21,967 nt of DNA from the NCBI GenBank assembly GCA_964456185.1, contig CAYVZZ010000032.1, positions 1-21,967 of the forward strand. Reading direction: 5' to 3'. Under the pieces are notes generated by a model. The model had not been told where the DNA came from, searched no databases, and worked only from the letters and a program-made list of their open reading frames with translations. Positions 1 to 8,700 of this stretch are shown one piece after another. This DNA comes from CAYVZZ01 sp964456185. GTDB lineage: Bacteria > Pseudomonadota > Gammaproteobacteria > Pseudomonadales > Alcanivoracaceae. Position numbers and translations under genes: made by a program. Position 1 is the stretch's first letter, and the number at the start of each line of letters is the position of its first letter.

Positions 1-40
1 CGATGGTTGGAAGCGCCCCACCAAAAAGGAAGACTAAGTT

Positions 41-1858
41 ATGTGCGGTATTGTCGGTGCTGTTGCCGAGCGCAACGTCGCCCCTATTTTGTTGAATGGG
101 CTAAAACGTCTGGAGTACCGGGGCTATGATTCCGCCGGTGTCGCCCTGTTGGCCGAAGATCATATTGATCGCGTTCGCTGCGAAGGCAAGGTGGCCGCAT
201 TGGAAGCGGCCATGGGAAGCACTAAAGGGGCAGTGGGCATTGCCCACACCCGTTGGGCAACCCACGGCGAACCCTGCGAGCGTAATGCCCACCCGCACTT
301 GTCCGGCAGTAAACTGGCATTGGTGCACAACGGCATTATTGAAAACCATGATGCTCTCCGCAATGAGCTAAAAGCGGCCGGTTATCAATTTATCTCGGAT
401 ACAGACAGTGAGGTGGTGGTTCACCTCATTGACCAGCAGCTGCAGCAGGGCGCCTCATTAAAAAACGCGGTTAAAGCCGCCGTCGCGCGCTTGGATGGTG
501 CTTACGCATTGGGTGTGATTCATAGTGACGAACCCGGCCACTTGATTGCAGTGCGCAGTGGCTCTCCACTGGTGATTGGTCTTGGTCTGGGAGAAAATTT
601 CATCGCCTCGGATCAACTGGCCTTATTGCCGGTGACCAACCGCTTCATCTTTTTGGAAGAAGGCGACTTGGCCGACATCACCCTCGACCACCCACAAATC
701 GAAAATGCAGATGGTGAAGCCGTTAAACGTGACGTTCACGAATTTGACGGTAATTTGGAAGACGCCGAAAAGGGCGAATACAAGCATTTCATGCTCAAGG
801 AAATCTTCGAACAGCCGGCTGCATTACAAAAGACGCTGGAAGGTCGTATCGATTCGCCGGAGGCACTTTTGGCCGCCTTTGGTGAAGATAGTCAGCGTAT
901 CTTGTCATCGGTAGAAAATATTCAAATCGTTGCCTGCGGCACCAGCTATCACGCCGGTTTAGTGGCGCGCTATTGGATCGAAGCGCTTGTTGATATTCCC
1001 TGTCGTGTCGAGGTGGCCAGCGAGTTCCGCTACCGCGACCACGCCATCCCGAAAAACACGCTTTTTGTCACCGTGTCACAAAGTGGCGAAACAGCGGATA
1101 CCTTGGCTGCTTTACGAAGTGCCAAGCATCCGCATTACATCGCCCATTTGGCCATATGCAATGTGCCCAGCTCCTCCTTGGTGCGTGAGTCAACACTATC
1201 GGTATTAACCAAAGCCGGACCGGAAATCGGTGTGGCATCGACCAAAGCCTTTACCACCCAACTGGTGGCTTTTTATCTGCTGACTTTGGCTCTGCAAGAA
1301 AGTCGCCAGGCCGGTAGCAGCGAAGCGGGTCGGCAGGCGTTGCGTCAGCTGCCCAATCTGGCGGAACACTGCCTGCAGCTGGATAACACCATTTCCAGCA
1401 TCGCCGAGCGCTTCGTGGAAAAGCAGCATACGCTCTTTTTAGGGCGGGGACAGTTATTCCCCATTGCCTTGGAAGGCGCATTAAAGCTGAAAGAAATCTC
1501 CTATATTCATGCCGAAGCCTATCCGGCAGGCGAGCTAAAGCATGGCCCGCTGGCGCTAATCGACAAGGATATGCCGGTTGTCGTGGTGGCGCACCATGAT
1601 GCTTTGCTGGAAAAACTGAAATCAAACCTTGAAGAAGTGCGCGCGCGCGGTGGCGAGCTGTATATCTTTGCCGACCAGCGTGCCAATGTCACCACCTTGG
1701 CCGGTGGTGCCGAAGTGGAAATGCCCAAAGCCGCCGAGCATCTGGCTCCTATCTTGTACACCTTGCCGTTGCAGCTGTTGAGCTACCACATTGCCGTGCT
1801 ACGTGGCACCGATGTAGATCAGCCGCGCAATCTCGCGAAATCGGTTACGGTGGAATAA
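41..1858 (+). CDS. glmS: Glutamine-fructose-6-phosphate aminotransferase (isomerising), GlmS
   Basis: Cytosolic enzyme that makes glucosamine-6-phosphate from fructose-6-phosphate and glutamine, the entry step to UDP-GlcNAc for peptidoglycan and LPS. The protein has 605 residues, close to the usual ~609. It starts MCGIVGAV, so Cys2 is the N-terminal nucleophile exposed after Met removal. The glutaminase domain covers about residues 1-220. Two SIS sugar-isomerase domains follow, with CGTSYHAG at 299-306 and SQSGET near 350. The C-terminus DQPRNLAKSVTVE is the classic GlmS ending. The start is fixed by Cys2 and by AAGGAAG about 8 bases upstream. Only 40 bases precede the gene, so its promoter and any upstream partner such as glmU are outside the window. 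The gene converges on the DUF815 operon, and no plus-strand U-tract terminator follows it. Confidence 0.98.
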   Translation: MCGIVGAVAERNVAPILLNGLKRLEYRGYDSAGVALLAEDHIDRVRCEGKVAALEAAMGSTKGAVGIAHTRWATHGEPCERNAHPHLSGSKLALVHNGIIENHDALRNELKAAGYQFISDTDSEVVVHLIDQQLQQGASLKNAVKAAVARLDGAYALGVIHSDEPGHLIAVRSGSPLVIGLGLGENFIASDQLALLPVTNRFIFLEEGDLADITLDHPQIENADGEAVKRDVHEFDGNLEDAEKGEYKHFMLKEIFEQPAALQKTLEGRIDSPEALLAAFGEDSQRILSSVENIQIVACGTSYHAGLVARYWIEALVDIPCRVEVASEFRYRDHAIPKNTLFVTVSQSGETADTLAALRSAKHPHYIAHLAICNVPSSSLVRESTLSVLTKAGPEIGVASTKAFTTQLVAFYLLTLALQESRQAGSSEAGRQALRQLPNLAEHCLQLDNTISSIAERFVEKQHTLFLGRGQLFPIALEGALKLKEISYIHAEAYPAGELKHGPLALIDKDMPVVVVAHHDALLEKLKSNLEEVRARGGELYIFADQRANVTTLAGGAEVEMPKAAEHLAPILYTLPLQLLSYHIAVLRGTDVDQPRNLAKSVTVE

Positions 1859-1885
1859 GGCAGGCAAAAAAATCCCTGGCAGCGA
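1822..1885 (+). other. Predicted attTn7 site (unoccupied)
   Basis: In many bacteria TnsD of Tn7 recognises the last few dozen bases of glmS and directs insertion about 25 bases past the stop codon. Here the conserved codons for the DQPRNLAKSVTVE ending are intact. The expected insertion point falls near 1880-1885, inside the first hairpin of the spacer. No Tn7 end or tns gene follows. This is a prediction from family knowledge, and the exact boundaries are approximate. Confidence 0.5.
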
Positions 1886-1909
1886 GGGGGAAGGGGTGCT
1901 GCCAGGGAT
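1866..1909 (-). terminator. Rho-independent terminator of the pdxH-cybB-DUF815 transcript
   Basis: A perfect 12-bp stem (arms 1872-1883 and 1898-1909) encloses a 14-base loop. Read on the minus strand it is followed directly by seven T (A-run at 1866-1872 on the plus strand). That is the textbook form for leftward transcription. On the plus strand the same hairpin lacks a T-tract, so it would not be an intrinsic terminator for glmS. Confidence 0.8.
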
Positions 1910-1996
1910 GCTTGCCGCTTCGGTCTCTGGGGAAAGATCCGAAGCTATAGCCACTTGCCGGAGAGGGTTACTGGGGGATCGGGAACCGGCAAGTGG
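1866..1996 (-). ncRNA. Candidate small RNA with three C-rich loops
   Basis: On the minus strand three stem-loops follow one another with almost no linker. The first (arms 1986-1996/1951-1961) has a perfect 11-bp stem. The second (1939-1945/1917-1923) has 7 bp plus a short bulged extension. The third is the 12-bp terminator hairpin with U7. All three loops are C-rich with a shared core: ATCCCCCAG, TTCCCCAG and TTCCCCCTC. Arrays of C-rich loops ending in a terminator are known from trans-acting RNAs such as Xanthomonas sX13. The RNA could have its own promoter, but I found no convincing one, or be cut from the 3' UTR of the DUF815 mRNA. Transcription is not shown by the sequence, and the 5' end is a guess. 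Confidence 0.45.
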
Positions 1997-2016
1997 TATA
2001 AGGTAAGATACGCTTG

Positions 2017-2054
2017 TCGATAAAAAGTTCCTAATGGCTCAAAATTTTTATCGA
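2017..2054. repeat. AT-rich 10-bp inverted repeat
   Basis: TCGATAAAAA at 2017-2026 is matched by its perfect complement at 2045-2054, with 18 bases between. It lies just past the DUF815 stop on the minus strand and upstream of the C-loop hairpins. It could be an operator or a fourth RNA stem. No T-tract follows it on either strand, so it is not a typical terminator. Confidence 0.5.
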
Positions 2055-2113
2055 TTAACGGCAATTAATTTATGTGGTGTCGGCGTGCACCATGTGACAT
2101 GCCACGAGCCGGC

Positions 2114-2878
2114 TCAAATTTCACCACTAAATTGACGGTGGAACTGCTGCGCAGTGCGTCCCGAGCGCACGCCTTTCTCCATCGAGAAACGCCGCGCCAA
2201 GATGTGCAATTGTTCCGGATCAGGGTGGCGAGGAAACAGGTAATCGATCATCTCAAAGTATTGTGGCTCGCTAATCGGATAAAAGGAGATACACAACCCA
2301 AAGCGATCGGACAAGGCAATTTTTTCTTCCACCACCTCGCTTTCGTGAAGCTCGCGCCCCACTAAAACTGTCTGCTCATTATCACTGTGATATTCCGGCA
2401 CCAGATGGCGGCGGTTGCTGGTGGCATAAATGCGGATATTGGCTGGGGGCAGCTCGATAGAACCTTCCAGCACACTCTTCATGTGCTGGTAGTTGGTTTC
2501 GCCTTCATTGAATGACAAATCATCACAAAAGACGATGAAACGCCAAGGCTCATCGCGGATATGATCGACAATATCCGGTAAATCGGCAAGATCATCCTTT
2601 TCTACCTCAAGCACTCGCAAACCCTGGTCGGCATAAGCGTTGATTAATGCTTTGACGAGCGATGACTTGCCCGTGCCACGGCTGCCCCAAAGCAGCACAT
2701 GGTTGGCAGGCTGACCGGCCAAAAAACGCTCGGTGTTTTGGATTAGCTTGGCTTGCTGCGTTTCTATGCCTAGCAAGTCGTCCAGCCGGATGGGATCCAA
2801 ATCGCGCACCGTGCGGAAACGCTGGCTGCGTCCCCGCCAGATGGCGGCAACATGCTGTTGCCAGTCGACCGGCTGCAT
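2114..2878 (-). CDS. DUF815 family AAA+ ATPase
   Basis: A 254-residue P-loop ATPase of the DUF815 family; its cellular role is not established. It has Walker A GSRGTGKSS at residues 65-73 (Lys71), Walker B FIVFCDDLSF at 114-123 with a double Asp, and a sensor-1-like YATSNRRHL at 151-159. The C-terminal third carries a helical lid-like region. There is no signal peptide or membrane segment, so it is cytosolic. It starts only 2 bases after the cytochrome b561 stop codon, with GGAG about 8 bases before its ATG inside that gene's end, so the two are co-translated in one operon. A leftward terminator lies about 200 bases past the stop. The gene ends in GEI, and the family assignment rests on the overall motif pattern. 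Confidence 0.85.
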   Translation of the reverse strand: MQPVDWQQHVAAIWRGRSQRFRTVRDLDPIRLDDLLGIETQQAKLIQNTERFLAGQPANHVLLWGSRGTGKSSLVKALINAYADQGLRVLEVEKDDLADLPDIVDHIRDEPWRFIVFCDDLSFNEGETNYQHMKSVLEGSIELPPANIRIYATSNRRHLVPEYHSDNEQTVLVGRELHESEVVEEKIALSDRFGLCISFYPISEPQYFEMIDYLFPRHPDPEQLHILARRFSMEKGVRSGRTAQQFHRQFSGEI

Positions 2879-2880
2879 GG

Positions 2881-3429
2881 TTACTTCTCCGGTGCCTTGA
2901 AGGACATGCGCTTGAGGGTGTCATCCTTCATGAAATAGTGATGGAAGAGCGCGGCGACGGCATGCACACCAATCACAAAGAGACCAATTAGACCAAGCAG
3001 CTCATGTATCTCGATCACCTGATGACTGACGTCTTTGCTGGCATCAGCAATCGCCGGCAGACCAAAAGGCAGCATGTCGGGGAAGCTGGCACCAACGGCA
3101 AACCAGCCCATCAGCGGCATGGCAAACAAAAAGGCGTACAAAAATACGTGCACCAGATTGGCGCTGTGTAGCATCCACTTGGCGGGCGCCGGGTTAATGG
3201 CCGGCTTGCTGCCAGCCAGCACACGGAAGACCAAGCGAATAATCACCAAGGCCAAAACCGTAACACCGCACATCATATGCCAATGAATGGATGTCTCATG
3301 CCAAGGGTTTTCTTTGCCCGTATTAACGTGGATGAACACAAAGGTATAGGCGGCCGCAACCAACAAAAAAACCAGCCAATGCAGCAGAACCGTAGGGGAG
3401 GCATAACGATTAGGGGTATTCTTTAACAT
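2881..3429 (-). CDS. Cytochrome b561 family di-haem membrane protein
   Basis: An integral inner-membrane b-type cytochrome of 182 residues, the usual size for the YodB/CybB group, thought to pass electrons between quinol and periplasmic or membrane acceptors. Four membrane helices are visible at about residues 13-33, 52-70, 90-110 and 145-163. Candidate haem ligands are His17 (LLHW), His49/His51 (IHWH), His142 (EIHELLG) and His156 (GVHAVAALFHH), which fits the four-helix two-haem pattern. AAGGAA five bases before the ATG fixes the start. It lies 32 bases after pdxH and 2 bases before the DUF815 gene, in the middle of one leftward operon. Its exact redox partner cannot be told from sequence. 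Confidence 0.9.
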   Translation of the reverse strand: MLKNTPNRYASPTVLLHWLVFLLVAAAYTFVFIHVNTGKENPWHETSIHWHMMCGVTVLALVIIRLVFRVLAGSKPAINPAPAKWMLHSANLVHVFLYAFLFAMPLMGWFAVGASFPDMLPFGLPAIADASKDVSHQVIEIHELLGLIGLFVIGVHAVAALFHHYFMKDDTLKRMSFKAPEK

Positions 3430-3461
3430 GAAGATTCCTTATAACGTGAAGAGTCATTGGA

Positions 3462-4094
3462 TTAGGGCGCCAAGCGGTCGATGGACCACTGGCCATTAGC
3501 GTGTAAAGTGTAATGGAAACGATCGTGCAGGCGGCTGGGGCGGCCATGCCAAAACTCAATCTCATGCGGCACAATCAGAAAACCACCCCAGCTCGCCGGT
3601 GCCGGGATGTTGGTTCCCTCGGGGTATTGTTCAGCCAACTTTTTTACCTCGGCTTCCAGCCAATCGCGCTCGGCGGCATGGCTCTGGGGTGAAACGGTCG
3701 CGCTCAGTTGGCTGCCGCGTGGACGGCTGGAAAAGTACGCCCGTGACATTTCTGCCGACACTTTTTGTGCTCGCCCCATCACAATCAATTGGCGGTCGAG
3801 CGTTGGCCAACGCATCACAAACGAAACGCGCGAATTGGAGGCAATTTCGCGTCCCTTACGACTATCGTAATGTGTATAGAAAACAAAGCCCTCATCGGTA
3901 ACGCCTTTCAGCAGTACCGTACGGGTGGAAGGTTGACCTTGTTGATCGACCGTTGCCAACGTCATGGCATTGGGGAGAGGCTCCTCACTGGCCACCGCCT
4001 CATCGGTCCAAAGTCGCGCCTGGGCGATAGGGTTGTCGAGCAAATCGTCACTATTTAATGGCGGCGCGTGATATTCGGCACGGACATCCTGCAT
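3462..4094 (-). CDS. pdxH: Pyridoxine/pyridoxamine 5'-phosphate oxidase
   Basis: FMN-dependent cytosolic enzyme that oxidises pyridoxine- or pyridoxamine-5'-phosphate to pyridoxal 5'-phosphate (vitamin B6). From the ATG at 4094 it has 210 residues and begins MQDVRAEYHAPPL, matching the family's start. It shows the FMN/phosphate residues R-VLLK (58-63), SRKG (78-81) and WGGF (169-172), and the C-terminal signature EFWHGRPSRLHDR (180-192) ending in IDRLAP. The frame stays open upstream to a GTG at 4178, but the 28 extra residues look unlike PdxH and contain a TATACT -10-like hexamer. I therefore reject the longer start. The ribosome-binding site is weak (AGGT, 13 bases upstream). It is the first gene of the operon with cytochrome b561 and DUF815. 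Confidence 0.95.
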   Translation of the reverse strand: MQDVRAEYHAPPLNSDDLLDNPIAQARLWTDEAVASEEPLPNAMTLATVDQQGQPSTRTVLLKGVTDEGFVFYTHYDSRKGREIASNSRVSFVMRWPTLDRQLIVMGRAQKVSAEMSRAYFSSRPRGSQLSATVSPQSHAAERDWLEAEVKKLAEQYPEGTNIPAPASWGGFLIVPHEIEFWHGRPSRLHDRFHYTLHANGQWSIDRLAP

Positions 4095-4128
4095 GGGAAT
4101 ATGGTTACCTAGTAGATGGCAAAACCAC

Positions 4129-4134
4129 AGTATA
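4129..4134 (-). promoter_or_regulatory. Possible -10 box of the pdxH operon
   Basis: TATACT on the minus strand (5 of 6 to the sigma-70 -10 consensus) lies 37 bases before the pdxH ATG, giving a 5' leader of about 30 bases. I see no good -35 at 17-18 bases. This supports the shorter pdxH start but is weak evidence alone. Confidence 0.35.
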
Positions 4135-4320
4135 GCCACAGATTCTGGCGCTTTGTAGTTCGGTGTGGGCCGGATCACGTCATTACACTAAGTGAACAGA
4201 CTATTAAATGGAACAAACGCACCATAAACAAAATATTATCAGGATTGCATAAAAAACGAACAATCTTTCGCTTAGAGTGGGAAGAGAACTAAATTAATCG
4301 CTGCTTTGAGCGAGAGGAAT

Positions 4321-5706
4321 ATGAAGAATAAAGCAAGCAACCGCATTTCACGCCTGCTGCGCGTTGGCACCTTGTTTGGGGCGTCCCTTTTGGCGGGTAA
4401 CGCGGCAGCCAGCATGGGCAACCTAGGCACCACCTATGGTGTGTTGCCGTCGGATGTGGCATCGGCTCAAGCGCTTTCCATGTTTAACACCCAAGTATCG
4501 GCGGTGTACTACAACCCCGCGTATCTGGTCAAAGATTCACGGGGCGAACTAACCATGGGCTTCATGCATGCCCAGCCACAGTTGCGCGTTAATAGTAAGT
4601 GGAGCGACGGCACATTAACTCGTAGCGGTACCAATGTGTTAAATGACACCCCATCGCAGCAAATTCTGCTGGGCATGAAGACCGATTTGACCTCGCTAAC
4701 CAAATATCACAAGCCAAGCTACTTGGCCGTGATGATCGGCATGGAAAAATACGGCCAGGAAATGATGGCCTTCGATTCCCAAACGTCACAGCGTGGTCAG
4801 TTTTTCCAATATGGCCGAAAGCCGCTGTTTTTGGTGATTGGCGGTGCCTCTACCTTGTGGCGCGGTATTTCCGCGGGTTTCTCTACCCGTACGACATTGC
4901 ACTCCACCGCCACCATGAACGCTTCGTCCACCATGGGCGGTAAAACCACCTATGAGCAGATGGAAGTGTCGGCCAAGCCGAAAATCCGCCCCATCTTTGG
5001 TCTCAATATCGACTGGGGCAAAACCATCTGCCCCGATAGTGAATGCTGGCTAGACGGGTTCGAAACGGCGTTTGCCTATCGAGCCTATTCCAATTCACAA
5101 ACCACGGTGGCCTCAAACATCACCATCCCGAATACCGTACCTGCACCTGGCGTGGCGCTGGCCATTACCACGCTGGACGCCTATCAGCCCAATATCTATT
5201 CCATGGGGCTGTTGTACGCCAAAGACAAGCAATATCGCATTGGCGTAACGGTAGAAATGCAGCAATGGTCTGACTTAGAAGAAGAACTGAAAAGCGACAC
5301 CATTAAAGACCAAGCCGTGAAAGCTCGCATCGGTCAGTTGCAATTTCGCGACATCATTGTGCCGCGCCTTGGTGCGAATTATTGGTTCTCCCCAAACATC
5401 AAGCTGACCGCTGGAGTGGCTTGGATGCCCACGCCATTGGACTCTAACGCCTCACTGGACGTGAACTATTTTGACGCAGATAAGATTGTTGCCGGGCTGG
5501 GCCTGAGCATAATTTTCGAGAAGCCACCGATTTTCGCTTTCCCGCTGCGTCTTGATATTGGTTACCAATATCAGCAGCTACAAGACAAAGAATTTGACCT
5601 CTACACCAGTAAAGACGCCAGCATTGCATCACCGCGTCATTACGAAACTGTCGAAGCGGACGGTAACGTCAACGTCTTCAGTGCTTCGCTGTCACTGAAA
5701 TTTTAA
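4321..5706 (+). CDS. FadL/OMPP1-like outer-membrane beta-barrel protein
   Basis: The protein has 461 residues. A signal peptide covers about residues 1-30 (basic start, hydrophobic core, GNAAA cleavage region). The mature start includes AVYYNPAYL at 61-69, resembling the AAYYNPAG motif of FadL/TodX transporters of hydrophobic substrates, though here Tyr replaces the usual Gly. Alternating amphipathic strands fill the rest, and it ends in SLSLKF, an outer-membrane-barrel C-terminus with terminal Phe. The start is the ATG with GAGAGG just upstream; the frame opens slightly earlier at a TTG, which I reject. Only 12 bases separate it from the large Ig-like lipoprotein gene, so the two are co-expressed and may act together at the cell surface. 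Substrate unknown. A CPDSEC motif near residue 240 could form a small disulfide loop. Confidence 0.75.
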   Translation: MKNKASNRISRLLRVGTLFGASLLAGNAAASMGNLGTTYGVLPSDVASAQALSMFNTQVSAVYYNPAYLVKDSRGELTMGFMHAQPQLRVNSKWSDGTLTRSGTNVLNDTPSQQILLGMKTDLTSLTKYHKPSYLAVMIGMEKYGQEMMAFDSQTSQRGQFFQYGRKPLFLVIGGASTLWRGISAGFSTRTTLHSTATMNASSTMGGKTTYEQMEVSAKPKIRPIFGLNIDWGKTICPDSECWLDGFETAFAYRAYSNSQTTVASNITIPNTVPAPGVALAITTLDAYQPNIYSMGLLYAKDKQYRIGVTVEMQQWSDLEEELKSDTIKDQAVKARIGQLQFRDIIVPRLGANYWFSPNIKLTAGVAWMPTPLDSNASLDVNYFDADKIVAGLGLSIIFEKPPIFAFPLRLDIGYQYQQLQDKEFDLYTSKDASIASPRHYETVEADGNVNVFSASLSLKF

Positions 5707-5718
5707 CGGAGGTGTGAC

Positions 5719-8700
5719 ATGAAACGCTTACTCATACTGATGCTTGCCAGCATGGCATTGCTGGCAGGCTGTAAAGATACCCAGGACACCAAGGTCGACA
5801 ATTGGTCGAGCGCTAATGGCACCCTCTATTACAGCTATCCGCTGGATGGCCAGAAGAATGTGTCGCCCCATGCGCCAATTGTGCTGGCTTACATGGATGC
5901 GGTATCAGGCACCCCCAAAGCGGCTGATTTTAAGCTGACTTATACTTATAAAGCAGATAATGACACGTCGACACCTGTCAAAACGGGCACGGTGACATTC
6001 AAAAGTGTTAAAACAGTCAATGGTGGTAAAGGCATCCGTTTGGAGCCGGCTAAACCATTGCACTTGCGTGGCGACTACACGCTGACCTCCAGCAAATACG
6101 ACATGCCAAATGACGATGACATCACCTTTACCGTAAGACCTGGCTACGCGGGATCCAGCTGGATGCGCAAGACGGCAAAGGCCTTCACCGTGGCGTCTAT
6201 TTCACCTAATGGTAGTGACCGGCCTTTCTTGGACTTCACTACCATCAACGTCGAATTCACACAGCCTGTGGATCCCTCCACAATGACTTACGGCACTAAT
6301 ATTCAGCTGAAGCAAAATGGCAAGTTGGTGCCAGCCACACTGTTGTTCGAAGGGCGGAAGGCCAGTATTGACCCGGTTGACGACCTAGCGCCTGACGTAC
6401 CTGTTAAACTGGTCATGGAAAATATTAAAAACTGGCGACATTCAAAGACCCTAGCCAAGATTGAAAAAACCTTCACGCCACAAAACACCAAGCCGCACGC
6501 CACCATGGTACAAAGCGCACCGGCGGCTAACGGTGCTAACAGCTTGGCTGGCGCCAAGTGTAAAGTGGCCAACCCGGCCAATCTGACCAAATCACCACTT
6601 ACTGGCGATGCCATTAACTGCATCCCCGTTATCGCTAAACTGCTGGGTGATACCACCGTTTCCAGCCAGATGGGTAACATCTATGCGCAGTTGGCCTTTG
6701 GTCCGCACTTCCCCAAGAAAACGCCACTGAGCATCAAGAAAGGCTCATTGCTAGAAGGCGGCGCCTTGGCCGTGAAAATCGGCGGTCATGTGGATGCCGG
6801 CTACAACTCGGGCAAAGTCACCGTCACCTTCATTAGCGACGCCAACGGATTTCTGCTGCCCAACCCTTACACCGACAACCCCAATGCACCCAAGTTGTTG
6901 TATATGGTGTCCAACATGGCGTTCGACACCAAGGATCCACGCTCCAACGGTGCTTTCACGCAGAATCTGTTGCACGTAACCATGGTGGGCACTGCCATTG
7001 CCGACCCGGAAACGGGGGTGCTTTCGGCTGATGCAGTGAGCGTCGTCGAGCCATCTGTGCTTGGGATAGAGCACGGCTACGGCATTCTCAGCTTCCATAT
7101 GGAATCCTATCCCGATCAGGCACATCTGCCGGTGCCAGATAAGCAGCAACCGGATAGCCGCGCGCTGTCGCTGACATCCTGGGTGCCGGGTACGCAAGCA
7201 CGTAAACACGATACAACCAGTGCTAATCCAGTACTACAGACGGCAGACATGATGGATGTCAAGACCGGTAGCTCGTCGACCAACATCGCCGACATGCTGC
7301 GCCCGGGTGATCCTATCATTCTGACCTTCAATAAGCCCATTGAGCCGAACAGTGTCGAGGGTAATGTTGCACTCACCCTCAATGGTACCAACGTGCCTTT
7401 CCACTGGTCGCTGCACGGCACGTCGCTGGTCATTCAGCCAGATACCCCACTGCAATACAGCGACCAAAATGTGAGTGGTGGCACAGTAAATAGCACTAAC
7501 AAGTCTGTGTACAAGGTAACCTATGCCGGCGTGAAGCCTGTTAGTGGCCCCTCTTTCGCATCAGCACCAAATGGTCTTACCTTTGTGATGCCGTTGTATG
7601 CCGATGTGAATAGCGCGGGCGATACACCAAATGGCGGCGCTGGAGCGGGACATTCGCCTGTGGTCACCTCAACCTATCCAGGGTTCCCGTGTGTAACGAC
7701 CGGTAAGGACCTTGCCAATGGCAGTGTGGGGTACTGTGTGAGTCATCCCAAGGATGGCACCACCTTGTCCACGCCAGACGACGAATTGCCTTTAATGCCT
7801 ATGCCTGCTAATCGCTCTATTCATGTGATTTTCTCGCAGGTGATGAAACAGGACACCATTCGTCTAGGCGAAACATTTAAAGTAGAAGCTTGTACGGATG
7901 CGACCTGTTCTAGCGCAGTCAATGTCCCAGGGGTATTGGATGTCAAAACCCGCGCACTTACGTTTACACCAAATAAACCGTGGCAGCCCGGCACAATCTA
8001 TCGCTATAGCTTGGCGTCAGATGACTACTCAACCGACCCTTCGGTGTGTAGCGCTAGTGGATCGGCCATTTGTGCCTTGGGGATTAGTGGTAATTATCAT
8101 CCTCTGATTACCTCCCTGCTGGATTACTCCTATGGCTACAACGAAGGTGGACCGGTGCTCACTATCTATTTCAAGGGCGCGCCGGCAACGGATAACGTGC
8201 TGCAATTGTTAAAGCAAACGCCGACATCTGATGTCGATAGTAGTTTTACGCATGATCCAGGAGAAACGGTGCCATCAACTCAGCCCCGTGCGGTGCTCAA
8301 TAGTGCCAAGATCAATTACGTGGGTGTCACGGGTTTGGCTCTAGAGGATGCAAATGTGGGTTGCGATATAGGCCAAACTTGCCCCGATAAAACCTATATC
8401 CATCTGACAGGCTCGTTAATGGCCGACATTGTGGGTTATCAAACACCACAAGCCATAGGTCAGCTGATTAGCAATGGCGACATTCCTGCGGCAGCAGTGC
8501 CATCAGCTTTGTGCGGTGGGCAGGTCTGTACTCAGGCGAACGACGTGCAAAAAGGCGCTATTCTCACTTGGATATATCCTACCCGCATTGTCGCTTCCAA
8601 TTTAGTGACCTATTCGAAAGCGCCTATTGGCTCAGCGCCTCCCGCAGAGACGGGTCCTCAAGTGATGCGCATGCGTTATACCTGCAACGCGGCGAATGCA

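Noticed and set aside
1..40. glmS ribozyme/riboswitch upstream of glmS
   Set aside because: That element is known from Gram-positive bacteria, and only 40 bases are visible, with an ordinary Shine-Dalgarno and no ribozyme core.
1861..2000. CsrA/RsmA-titrating RNA or G-quadruplex on the plus strand (GGA and G-runs in the loops)
   Set aside because: The loops do contain GGA, but within G-runs that fit CsrA motifs poorly, and the T-tract shows that the natural transcript direction is the minus strand, where the loops are C-rich.
4095..4178. 28-residue N-terminal extension of PdxH from a GTG
   Set aside because: It does not resemble PdxH, the homologous start is at 4094, and a -10-like TATACT lies within it.
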